DNA from: Candidatus Obscuribacterales bacterium
GTDB lineage: Bacteria > Cyanobacteriota > Vampirovibrionia > Obscuribacterales > Obscuribacteraceae
Assembly (NCBI GenBank): GCA_021732565.1
Contig: JAKFUT010000122.1
Location: forward strand, 1-32,531
Reading direction: 5' to 3'
Length of the DNA stretch: 32,531 nucleotides
Positions 23,326 to 31,317 of this stretch are shown here, piece by piece (position 1 is the stretch's first letter; the number at the start of each line of letters is the position of its first letter). The notes beneath the pieces are model-generated. The model was not told where the DNA came from. It worked only from the letters and a program-made list of their open reading frames with translations, and ran no database searches. Both the position numbers and the translations under genes were made by a program.

Positions 23326-26103
23326 ATGGCGAATGAAGCTGAGAAGCCTTTAGAGGTACAGGGAGAGACAGAGACCACTAAGGCTGGTGATTCAGTAGTA
23401 ACGGAAGCCAATGCTGGCAAGACGGAGCTTGTAGATAAGCAAAAGGAACACCTCGATTATCTTAAGAATGGGGGCCGAAGCGGCATTACCGATGACTTCG
23501 GCAAACCGATACTGTTTGATGAAGAGTTTGTTCATAATGCGGGTCACAAGGTTGTTGCTGAATTAACAAAGATTTTTAAGGGAGAGGAGCCCGCCGAGGA
23601 GCAGGCAAAGGTCGCGAAAACTTCTGACAAGTTACCCGAACCGACCGAATCAGCAGAGGGAAAGGGTCGAAAACCTGTTAAGCCCGGCGAGGTTGACATG
23701 GAACCAATGGTGGTAACCGCCAAACCTCCTTATGCGGGCGAGGGCTTGACTATGGACGTTCCACCGGATCGCACGGTCGGGAAGGCAGGCGACACGCTGG
23801 AAAGTATTGCCAAAGGCCATTTGCCCACAGATGCCACGCCAGAACAAATAACAGCGTACGAAAAAGAGATCGCCATTGTTAACGGTATTGATGCCAAAAA
23901 TCCGGGAAATCTCGATGGTAAAGATATCAATTTGCCGGGTCACACCAGGGATGGTGGCATTGTTACGCTTGATGAGAACTATCGTTCCACCACCCGCTGG
24001 AAAAATGGTGCTGAAAAGATCAGCGATCCAGATGGACGGGGCTATGAAAGGCAGCCGGACGGCAGCGGTGGATACAAGGAATCTCACTGGGGTCCTCGGC
24101 AGGGAGATCAGTTTGAGTTGACCACCACCAAAGACGGCAAGCAGCTAATCGCTGATAAACCAGGTGAGACACCGCGGGAAGTACCTCCAGCCAGTAAGGA
24201 AGTAGAAGCAGAACGTCAAAAGCTGAAAGACATTGCCGAAGAGAAAATCACCGACCCGGAAAAGCGAGCCAAATTTGAGGCCGACATGCTTCGCTTTGAG
24301 GAACGTGGGGCAAAGCAAACTCCGCCGCTGAGTCCGGAAGAAATCACGAAAACCTACAAAGAAACGGAACGGTTGCTCAGCGCAACTGGCGATAATCCAT
24401 TGAAACCGGAAGATCGCGTTAAGATTGCGGAGCAAACGATGAGCCAGTGTGCCACGCCGAAATCGATCGATCAGGGGCAACACGAAACGTGCAACATGAC
24501 CACCGTTGAATCCATGATGTACACCAAGAATCCCTCTGAAGCAATGAAGCTGGTTACTGATGTAGCAACCACCGGCGAGTACACAGCGAAGGATGGCACG
24601 AAGGTCAAAATCGATCCCAAAGCTGCAGATGCCGAGGCGAAGGCCAATCCCCCGGATGATGGCGCCAGAAGCCATGCCAGTCAGATATTTCAAGTAGCCG
24701 CTGTCAATCTCTACTACCAGAAACAGCCATACACGTACACTGATGCCGCCGGCAATCCGAAAACGGTTCCCCCGGGACAACTGGAGTACCAGCAAGTTCC
24801 CGATCAGCCCGGAGCGGTACCGCCCGTGGTGGGTGGAGAAAGACTCCTCGACAAGACCACCACACCACCCACGGTAGTCATGAAAGATTGGACCAACGGC
24901 ATTCCCCGAGACTCACCGGATCTAGCGGACAGAGCCATGGTCGACGTGCCTAATCTAATAACGGGCAACAACGACGCGATCATGATCGAACATGAGAAGG
25001 CGGTCTATGGAGACGCTACCGGAGTGAAGACCTTCAAATCGGAAGAGGAGATGACAGACTTCATCAAGAAAGCGAAGGAAGAGCACAAACTGCCTATTAT
25101 CATGGGTGTTCATAGCGGACAAGAGCCTTTTCTGCATGATTCTGGTGGTGGCGCAGCTGGTGGCTCAGGGGGTTGGCACGTTGTCACTATAACCGACTAT
25201 GATGCAGCAACCGGCAAAGTACAAATAGACAACCAGTGGGGCTCTAGCGCAGATCACCAGGGTGACCACGCAGTACACATTCACGATCTCTATCGTGCTT
25301 CTCGCAACCCAGATGAAACAGTCAAGGAAGATGCACCGTGGTACAAACCATGGGCAGATCCAAAAGACGTCAACGTAACCATTGAAGACTTACAAAAAGA
25401 CGTCGACTGGGACCGTAATCACAATACTGTTGATACGCAAAAGGAATTCGAGCTTCTTCGTCTCAAGCATCAATACGGTGGAATGAGTGATAATGATTAC
25501 GACAAGGATCTGAAGAAAACTATCGATGACGCCGCCGATCGTTGGAAACAGCAAAAAGACGATGGTACCTTCGATCAAAATGAATACAACAATGCCCAGA
25601 CTAAATTGAGAGACATGGTTCACGCGCTGCCGGCCGAGCGTCGAATTGATGCTGTCGATCAGATGCACAGCAGAGGCATGATTGATGACGATACTTATAC
25701 CAGAGCAATGGTGCAAGCTACCGGAGGGTTCTTCGCCGATTCCCATACAGATGCAGAATCAGAAGCGTTCATGGGTAAAATCAAAACCATGACGGATGGC
25801 TTAACCGCAGATCAGAAGAATGAGTTTTACAACACAATCAATGAGAATGCAGATCCTTCCACGCGCCTACAAATGATCCAGCTGGAAAGTAAGGCTGGTG
25901 CCATAGACAACGCAAAATATGACGAGTTAATCGCCGGCACCACGAAGGATTATCTTGGAGGTTCGCACACCGCATCAGAATCAGCAGCGTATGCAGCTCG
26001 TCTCTGGTCGGCCATGAGTTCGCTGCCGGAAGACCGCCGCCGAGCCATTTTGACTAAAATTGCTCCCACGCCGGCCGCACCGGTACCGGCTGCGTCACCG
26101 TAA
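23326..26103 (+). CDS. LysM-containing papain-like cysteine protease, large multi-domain protein
   Basis: The 925-residue protein has no signal peptide and is very hydrophilic. Residues 1-140 are disordered and Glu/Lys-rich. Residues about 150-205 form a LysM-like module (VGKAGDTLESIAKGHLPTDA ending INLPG). About 221-267 is a short YD-like stretch (RWKNGAEKISDPDGRGYERQ). A cysteine-peptidase-like domain follows, with Gln383 (oxyanion hole, SIDQGQHETC), Cys389 (ETCNMTTVESMMY), His618 (GGWHVVTITDYD) and Asn636 (IDNQWGS), the order of papain-type enzymes. Residues about 670-925 are helical with two similar units (QMHSRGMIDDDTYTRAM, QLESKAGAIDNAKYDEL). GAGG stands 9 nt before ATG 23326. Flanked by two paralogues, the last 24 bp downstream, it looks like the central effector of a three-gene cassette. 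Substrate and export route are unknown. Confidence 0.85.
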   Translation: MANEAEKPLEVQGETETTKAGDSVVTEANAGKTELVDKQKEHLDYLKNGGRSGITDDFGKPILFDEEFVHNAGHKVVAELTKIFKGEEPAEEQAKVAKTSDKLPEPTESAEGKGRKPVKPGEVDMEPMVVTAKPPYAGEGLTMDVPPDRTVGKAGDTLESIAKGHLPTDATPEQITAYEKEIAIVNGIDAKNPGNLDGKDINLPGHTRDGGIVTLDENYRSTTRWKNGAEKISDPDGRGYERQPDGSGGYKESHWGPRQGDQFELTTTKDGKQLIADKPGETPREVPPASKEVEAERQKLKDIAEEKITDPEKRAKFEADMLRFEERGAKQTPPLSPEEITKTYKETERLLSATGDNPLKPEDRVKIAEQTMSQCATPKSIDQGQHETCNMTTVESMMYTKNPSEAMKLVTDVATTGEYTAKDGTKVKIDPKAADAEAKANPPDDGARSHASQIFQVAAVNLYYQKQPYTYTDAAGNPKTVPPGQLEYQQVPDQPGAVPPVVGGERLLDKTTTPPTVVMKDWTNGIPRDSPDLADRAMVDVPNLITGNNDAIMIEHEKAVYGDATGVKTFKSEEEMTDFIKKAKEEHKLPIIMGVHSGQEPFLHDSGGGAAGGSGGWHVVTITDYDAATGKVQIDNQWGSSADHQGDHAVHIHDLYRASRNPDETVKEDAPWYKPWADPKDVNVTIEDLQKDVDWDRNHNTVDTQKEFELLRLKHQYGGMSDNDYDKDLKKTIDDAADRWKQQKDDGTFDQNEYNNAQTKLRDMVHALPAERRIDAVDQMHSRGMIDDDTYTRAMVQATGGFFADSHTDAESEAFMGKIKTMTDGLTADQKNEFYNTINENADPSTRLQMIQLESKAGAIDNAKYDELIAGTTKDYLGGSHTASESAAYAARLWSAMSSLPEDRRRAILTKIAPTPAAPVPAASP

Positions 26104-26127
26104 ACCCATTCATCAGGAGTACGTCAC

Positions 26128-26763
26128 ATGGGCAACGACAACAGGCGAAATGACTTAGACGGACAGAAGCCACCGCCCGACGTTGAAGAATCACGTACGC
26201 AGCGGCTTCTCGACGATGTAATGATGTCCGTAATGTTGGCAGCCACAAAACCACCTGAGATTGAAGTGACTGGTGTCGGGCAGGTGAAAACGATGGAAGT
26301 TCCGGGCAACTGGGAAGCTGGCCCGGATTACAGCAAACGGCAGCACTCAGCGACCTACCAGGAATTCCACCCGACTGGCCAACGCGATTCACAGTTGGGG
26401 TTCTATTACCGCGGTCGAAGAACATCCGAGATGGCAGGCAAGAATTTTCACGCGTTGTTGGACAAGCCGCCCCACACCCTGGCAGAGGCTGAGTTAAAGG
26501 CATTGAAGGAAGTTGTTCGCGACAAAGCCAACCCCGAAGACTTTCAAGTGAAGAGCGCCCGTACCGAAGACTTAAATGGCAAACGAGTGCTCATACTTGA
26601 GGGCCGATACACGGCTAATCAAAACGATTCAAAGCACATCTTCATTGATGCAGACGGCTCGGGAACATCAGTGCAGGAGATTTTCTTTCAGGCACCAAAA
26701 GACAAATTTCAGACATACGTGAACACTGCTGATCAGGCTCTTAAGTCAATTCACTGGAAGTAA
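26128..26763 (+). CDS. Paralogous partner protein B of the LysM-cysteine protease
   Basis: The 211-residue product starts at ATG 26128, with AGGAG 8 nt upstream, and lies only 24 bp after the protease stop, so it is very probably in the same operon. Its domain (about 75-211) aligns along its length with partner A: YQEFHPTG, GFYYRGRRTS, VVRDKANPEDFQV, LNGKRVLILEGRY, IFIDADGSGTSVQEIFFQAP and ALKSIHWK. The N-terminal 70 residues differ (Met- and acid-rich, VMMSVMLAATKPPEIEVTGV). No signal peptide. The two copies are clearly diverged, so this is an old duplication or two separate acquisitions. It is not recognised as any known inhibitor family. Confidence 0.8.
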   Translation: MGNDNRRNDLDGQKPPPDVEESRTQRLLDDVMMSVMLAATKPPEIEVTGVGQVKTMEVPGNWEAGPDYSKRQHSATYQEFHPTGQRDSQLGFYYRGRRTSEMAGKNFHALLDKPPHTLAEAELKALKEVVRDKANPEDFQVKSARTEDLNGKRVLILEGRYTANQNDSKHIFIDADGSGTSVQEIFFQAPKDKFQTYVNTADQALKSIHWK

Positions 26764-26824
26764 TGCGCATTTGCGGTAGCTATTAGCGCGAAATTTGGTT
26801 CTCAAGGAAGGCGCCATTTGGAAC

Positions 26825-27229
26825 TTAAGTCTCATTCTTCGCTGAACTAGATTTCGTTGTCGCCTTGGTTCCCTTGCGCTTCATCATCCAATCGCAAACA
26901 TACGCCATGGATAATGCACCCGTTCCGCTCCATAAAAGTACGGGCATTTCTAATAATCGCCCTGCCACCACTGCAGCGCTAGATACGAGGGCAACAATGA
27001 ACAGCCATGCCTTCCCATGGATCCGGGTCGACTGCCAAAAGCCCCAAAGCCCGATTAGCAAAAAGACCACCAATACAGGAAGGAACCAGGGTTCAATGCC
27101 AATGGCGGCAATTCCAAACGATGCTAGCACGCCCCCGGCGGCTACTGCACAGACTGCTCACTTTGCAATGGGCAGCACAGCCGCTAGTCCGCTGCCAAAC
27201 ATTCCCACTGATTTGAGAAAGGCCTTCAT
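26825..27229 (-). CDS. MerC-like four-helix metal transporter with in-frame TGA at codon 24 (candidate selenoprotein)
   Basis: ATG 27227-27229 overlaps the stop of the upstream thioredoxin-like gene (ATGA), which anchors the start. The reading frame then meets TGA at 27158-27160 and continues without another stop to 26825, giving 134 residues. With TGA read as one residue the N-terminus is MKAFLKSVGMFGSGLAAVLP, then IAK-(TGA)-AVC, then AVAAGGVLASFGIAAIGIEP. The pattern is that of small MerC-like transporters: a CxxC in the first helix pair, followed by hydrophobic helices (about 5-22, 28-45, 52-72, 76-105) and a basic tail. TGA replaces the first Cys, giving UxxC. A downstream initiation at GTG 27128-27130 would lose the first helix and the CxxC. 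Selenocysteine, a nonsense mutation, or a sequencing error are the three readings. Confidence 0.7.
27122..27149 (-). promoter_or_regulatory. Possible bacterial SECIS-like hairpin
   Basis: In the mRNA, 21 nt after the in-frame UGA, a GGG triloop (27134-27136) caps the stem. Its pairs are CGCC/GGCG, UAGC/GCUA (one bulged U) and UGC/GCA (AG bulge): 11 pairs in total. A short stem close downstream of UGA with G at the start of the apical loop is what bacterial SelB-binding elements require. GC-rich coding DNA can form such hairpins by chance. Confidence 0.45.
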
Positions 27230-27492
27230 AAGGGTTCCCCGATACCGGCCGCCTTCAGGGCTCCTGCGTCAGGTCCTCTGCCTTCACAACAGCTCGCCAA
27301 CTTACCATTTACCACGACGGCCGGCACAGATTTGATACCTAGCTCTTTGGCGCGGTTCGCTATGGCGGGTTGATGCATGTCCAGGACCATCACTTCGCAC
27401 GATGGACAGATAAGGCTGTTTACAAGGTTGATAGTATCCTGGCAAACAGCGCATCCGGCGCTGAATATCTCAATTAGTCTTTTGCTGGCCAT
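27226..27492 (-). CDS. Thioredoxin-like protein with two CxxC motifs
   Basis: The 88-residue product from ATG 27490-27492 (GAGG 8 nt upstream) has the thioredoxin-like fold of small redox proteins. The sequence MASKRLIEIFSAGCAVCQDT has an active-site-like CAVC (14-17). A second pair lies at CPSC (29-32). The cis-Pro segment is present as GIKSVPAVVVNGK, followed by a CC pair (ASCCEGRG). It lacks a signal peptide. Its start overlaps the MerR gene end by 23 nt and its stop overlaps the transporter start, so translation of all three is coupled. A role in delivering reducing power to, or binding metal with, the transporter is inferred. It may also be a metallochaperone. Confidence 0.82.
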   Translation of the reverse strand: MASKRLIEIFSAGCAVCQDTINLVNSLICPSCEVMVLDMHQPAIANRAKELGIKSVPAVVVNGKLASCCEGRGPDAGALKAAGIGEPL

Positions 27493-27928
27493 GTCTTTTA
27501 CCTCGTTTCGGTTCTTCTGTTTCCTCAATGAAGCAGCAAACTCTCCCGGCCGTTTCGCTCTCGTTTCGCTTGCCTCTCCACTGTCTGCGCAACTCGGTTA
27601 GCTCTCGCTCTAGCTGCTCCAAACCTTTGATCTGGTGTTGCACAACACTTATCTTTTCGCTAACTAGATTAATGACCAGGTCGCAAGGCGCAGCCCCATG
27701 GGATCGTAGTTCCAGGATGTCTTTGATTTCTTTGCTGCTGAAACCAAATGCAAACGCTTTTCGAATGAACTTGAGCTGCGCGATGTTCTCAGCACTGTAC
27801 GAACGGTAGCCTGATTCAGTTCTCCCGGGCTCAGTTAACAGGCCTTGGGCTTCATACCATCGAATCGTTTTTGGGCTGACCCCGAGCTCTTTGGCGATCT
27901 CCCCAATGTACGGGCGTTTGTCAGGCAT
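27470..27928 (-). CDS. MerR-family metal-responsive regulator
   Basis: The 152-residue product from ATG 27926-27928 (GGAGGAG 7 nt upstream) has the N-terminal MerR winged HTH (IGEIAKELGVSPKTIRWYEA, then GYRSYS) and a long dimerisation helix. A metal site is likely built by Cys82 (GAAPCDLV, at the position of the Cys of mercury-sensing MerR) and Cys131-Cys132 (RVCCFIEE). The central Cys of canonical Hg MerR is missing, so the metal could be Hg, Cd, Zn, Pb or Cu. Such regulators bend promoters with over-long spacers to activate them. The operator directly upstream and the thioredoxin-like and transporter genes downstream make this an autoregulated metal-resistance operon. Confidence 0.9.
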   Translation of the reverse strand: MPDKRPYIGEIAKELGVSPKTIRWYEAQGLLTEPGRTESGYRSYSAENIAQLKFIRKAFAFGFSSKEIKDILELRSHGAAPCDLVINLVSEKISVVQHQIKGLEQLERELTELRRQWRGKRNESETAGRVCCFIEETEEPKRGKRHGQQKTN

Positions 27929-27949
27929 ATGTTTTCTCCTCCAATAGCC

Positions 27950-27981
27950 ACTATAAACCTTCCAGTTGGCTGGAAGGTCAA
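27950..27981 (-). promoter_or_regulatory. MerR-type promoter with perfect dyad operator
   Basis: On the minus strand TTGACC (27976-27981) and TATAGT (27950-27955) are separated by 20 bp, longer than the usual 17. Between them ACCTTCCAG and CTGGAAGGT form a perfect 9-bp inverted repeat (27957-27978) with 4-nt spacing. This is the spacing and symmetry of MerR, ZntR and CueR-controlled promoters, in which the regulator twists the DNA to align the boxes. Confidence 0.88.
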
Positions 27982-28196
27982 CCCCTCCTATGAGCGAGCA
28001 GTTAACAGACTTTACAAAGGGGGTACCGTACACACCGCTTCTGCTTTGACCATGGGGAAAATCCATTATTGATATACGAGCCCAACAAATTGCACAGGAG
28101 AGGCGCCTGTTTCAACTTGATGCGGCCAGCGCCAATACTATGACTTCAGCAAGGCAGCATCTTTGTTGCGTCCTAGATGATTCTCGCTCGGTGGTT

Positions 28197-30263
28197 CTAA
28201 TAGGACGATAGTTGAGTTGATGGTGACTGCGCGGCCAGTTGGTCAAAGTCGTAGAGTTTCTTCTTCCGTTCTTGAACAGCCTTGCCGTTTCGCTCATTGG
28301 GAGAAAGCTTCTCATAAGCGATGTTGAACCATTGGTGGGCAAACTCCAGAGAAGGCTCCCGTTTGATAAAGACGCTGCAACCCTTAAGCACGTCACATAG
28401 ATCAAGGAGCATATCGCAGATAATGAGTTGGTCTTGAGGCTTCAGCGAGGCCTCCTCAGGCTTAGTTCGGCTCTGAAGCTCGGTGGCCAAATCGCGTATA
28501 TTCCTGGTCGAAGCCGTGCCTCTTATTTCGGCTGCGTGAGAGAGGATCCTCTGGAGGAGGCGGGGCGACAACTTGTTGTGCGCTTCCTCCAGCTGACCCG
28601 ATTCAGCAAGTAGAAGAGCGTAATTCTTTTCGCATATCAGGTGGCTTCTGAATATCTCATACCTTTTCTCGTCTCGCGATTTGCTCCGCTCTTTGTTCGA
28701 AAGGTATCTCCAAATCTTCTCCGCCTCATCCTCATAACTCAGCGCCTCTTGCCAGAGCGCATTCATTTTTCTTTGATCGTTGGTTGCCCTGGCTTGCCAT
28801 TGGTCTGTCTCACTGAGGAGCTCTAACAATTTGGCTTTTTCCACTTCCTCCACAAGTGGCATTATCTTTTTACACTGTGCTGCGAACCGCAATGGTAGTT
28901 GATTTGTGGAAACTTCGGAACTGTGTTGTAATCGCCTCTGCAGCATCGTAAGGTTCTCGATAAGAACTTTTGATTGATGAAGTGCGTCTGGATCCTGTTT
29001 CCCGCGCAGACTCTCAAGCATTGATATTTCGTTGTCAATTCCCTTCATCTTTTCGGCAATGCTCTTCATTCGATCGGCCAACTCAGTATCGGAAGTCTTC
29101 CTGCTGGCCAATGAGATTTCACGATTTTTGGCAATTTTCTCACGACTTGTGAGGAAGTTGCTTTTCGTCGGAGAACTCTGGTTGTGGGAGTCTTCAACTG
29201 AAGGATGACTGGCATTTTTCCACGAACCGTCATTGGAATTTGTCGGTGAGCTTGCTAATTTTGCAAACTCTGCAATTGCAAACGCTGCAAATAGTATCAC
29301 TGCAAGCATGGTAATTGTGACACCCTGGCGGTTTTTTCGTTTGGGCCCGGGTGCGCCAAAGACAAGCTCTTCCGAAGATGACGCGAAGGCTTCGTCCAGG
29401 AGGGCCAGCAGCACCTCAAAAGAGTTCGGTCGCATATCCGGGTCCTTCTCCATGCACTGTTCAATAAGCTTCGATAAATCACACTCCTGTTGTTTGCCCC
29501 TTATAGATGCAGCAAAGGCCGGACGGGGAGCATTCATGTGTTTGAACAGGACTTCTGCTACCGAATTTCCGAGAAAAGGTGGAGCCCCGGTTAAGGCCTC
29601 ATACATGGTACAACCCAAGGAGTATATGTCTGAACGATGATCAACTTTGCCTCCCTTACACTGCTCCGGACTCATGTACAGCGGAGTTCCGAGAACGGAG
29701 TGCATTGTTGTAATGGTGGTATCATCCAAATCGAGCTGACGGACTAAACCAAAGTCAAGCAGCACTGCACGGAGTGCGCCTCCGGTTGTGGGACACAAAA
29801 AAATATTGGCTGGTTTGATGTCGCGGTGCACTATACCGCGCGCACTAGCATATTTAAGTGCATCGGCAATTTGATTGAAAATCGGTTGAGCCTCTTTTAT
29901 CGAGAGCGGCCCCTTTTCAAGACGGGCGGCTAAGCTGATTCCATCAAGGAAATCAACAACCTGATAAGCTCTATTATTAGAAACGCCGAACACATAAAAC
30001 CGCACTATATTGGGGTGGTCGAGAGTTGAAAGCACCTGTGCTTCACGTAGAAATCGTCGATTCACTTCCGGTGTAGGGCTAATTTTCGCAGAGAGTATTT
30101 TTATCGCTACGACTCTATCGGTGTCCAACTGCCGTGCTTGAAAAACTTCGCCCATGCCACCGGATCCTGTAAGGGCTACTATCTTGTAGCGCCCTTCAAA
30201 TCCAAATTCCTTCTCTAATGCACGGTTCCACTCCAAGGTGGATTCCTGATCGTCTATTTCCAT
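28197..30263 (-). CDS. Membrane Ser/Thr protein kinase with helical C-terminus
   Basis: From ATG 30261-30263 the protein has 688 residues (an upstream TTG at 30383 would add 40 with no ribosome site). Kinase motifs are GSGGMGEVF, VAIKIL, VHRDIKPANIF, DFGLVR (DFG) and MSPEQC. A membrane helix lies near residue 315-334 (VTITMLAVILFAAFAIAEFA). A low-complexity Ser/Asn linker and about 300 residues of helical, Glu/Lys-rich sequence with TPR-like pairs follow (EEAHNKLSPRLLQRILSHAA). It belongs to the same architecture as the kinases at 4586 and 6750 but has a different C-terminal region. The two possible starts matter because the first 40 residues would be disordered. Confidence 0.88.
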   Translation of the reverse strand: MEIDDQESTLEWNRALEKEFGFEGRYKIVALTGSGGMGEVFQARQLDTDRVVAIKILSAKISPTPEVNRRFLREAQVLSTLDHPNIVRFYVFGVSNNRAYQVVDFLDGISLAARLEKGPLSIKEAQPIFNQIADALKYASARGIVHRDIKPANIFLCPTTGGALRAVLLDFGLVRQLDLDDTTITTMHSVLGTPLYMSPEQCKGGKVDHRSDIYSLGCTMYEALTGAPPFLGNSVAEVLFKHMNAPRPAFAASIRGKQQECDLSKLIEQCMEKDPDMRPNSFEVLLALLDEAFASSSEELVFGAPGPKRKNRQGVTITMLAVILFAAFAIAEFAKLASSPTNSNDGSWKNASHPSVEDSHNQSSPTKSNFLTSREKIAKNREISLASRKTSDTELADRMKSIAEKMKGIDNEISMLESLRGKQDPDALHQSKVLIENLTMLQRRLQHSSEVSTNQLPLRFAAQCKKIMPLVEEVEKAKLLELLSETDQWQARATNDQRKMNALWQEALSYEDEAEKIWRYLSNKERSKSRDEKRYEIFRSHLICEKNYALLLAESGQLEEAHNKLSPRLLQRILSHAAEIRGTASTRNIRDLATELQSRTKPEEASLKPQDQLIICDMLLDLCDVLKGCSVFIKREPSLEFAHQWFNIAYEKLSPNERNGKAVQERKKKLYDFDQLAAQSPSTQLSSY

Positions 30264-30553
30264 CGTTCTTCGTCCAGTCGTCCTTAATAGATATACCGAA
30301 GTATGGTCTGGTAATCCAGTGCGGGTATTGGATAGATCAAAAATACCTTGGTTTTCGACGGAGGTCTCACGATCAACATTCAAAGCTCATTGTTGGTTCA
30401 ACGGTGTTTGATCGCGAGTAGTGATGCTCCCTATTCTACGGTTGCGCACACCACTCTTGTGACACAAAGTGATTCTAGGCTGCTGAGCGAAATCGTTGTC
30501 ACCGGGTCATTTGCACTCGGAGGATGGTGCGGTTGAGGAAACTTGTTATCGGT

Positions 30554-31237
30554 TTACGCTCCGCCGCCAGGTCTGCGTCTCCGTCCTTCACCAAAGATGG
30601 GTCCTTCTTTGATTCGTTCTGGAGAGAGTGTCTTCCAATCACTCGATTCAACAAGCCCTTCTACGAATTTTTCGTATCGTATTTCTGAGGGAGGCTGCAT
30701 GCGCAATCCTTCTTCGCTGAAGAACAGACGCACTGATTTACTCAACCGAAATTCTACATTTGTTTTGGAAGCGACTTCGACTCCGCTCAAGAACGGTTCT
30801 ATAATCTCTTTGACGAATTCTGGATTGATTTCGCCCTTCTCTATCTTTTCTACAAGCTGCTTTAACAGTGCTTCACGCGATTGCTCACATTCTATCTGGC
30901 GTACCTTGGCCTCCACCAATGGTATGTTGATACGAATGATTTTGAACAAGCCGGGAAGAACTTGCGTTGGTCTAAAAGCAGTCTTTGATCGCTCCTCTAT
31001 ACAGGGTCTGCATCCAGGGACCCAGTTGCCATAACCGGTCAATGAGAAATCAGCACCGAGATCATATTCTTTTGCCAGGCTTTTAAGCACTATCTTGGTA
31101 GTAGCCTTGGGAATTATGTTGTCGATTTCGCAGGATGCAAACTCCAGAGCTTTCTTGCACCAAAAGCATTTCATGCCATAAACAGTCCAAATGGCCCAGC
31201 GCTGCGAATCTGAAAATTTCCGCTTGTGGTTACTCAC
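30554..31237 (-). CDS. HNH-like zinc protein with degenerate catalytic His
   Basis: The 227-residue product starts at GTG 31235-31237 with AGGA 6-7 nt upstream. It shows the HNH zinc-finger frame: CFWC (24-27), an EIDNIIPKA core (37-45), Asn71 in NWVPGCRPC, and CRPC (76-79). In active HNH nucleases the core reads 'DHIIP'; here Asn40 stands in place of His. The Cys4 zinc site is intact. The C-terminal two thirds (about 100-227) are helical and end in a basic, Gly-rich tail (GRRRRPGGGA). It could be a nuclease with altered metal use, or a DNA-binding protein derived from one. No restriction or toxin partner is adjacent. Confidence 0.7.
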   Translation of the reverse strand: MSNHKRKFSDSQRWAIWTVYGMKCFWCKKALEFASCEIDNIIPKATTKIVLKSLAKEYDLGADFSLTGYGNWVPGCRPCIEERSKTAFRPTQVLPGLFKIIRINIPLVEAKVRQIECEQSREALLKQLVEKIEKGEINPEFVKEIIEPFLSGVEVASKTNVEFRLSKSVRLFFSEEGLRMQPPSEIRYEKFVEGLVESSDWKTLSPERIKEGPIFGEGRRRRPGGGA

Positions 31238-31317
31238 AAAGATTCCTGTTGAAAGTCCCGACTTATTTTAAGATAGCATTCGCGTATCGTTGAGATGGCA
31301 ATATCTGGAAGAATCAG

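Noticed and set aside
23650..24795. Long minus-strand frames opposite the LysM protease gene
   Set aside because: Antisense shadows of a strongly coding gene.
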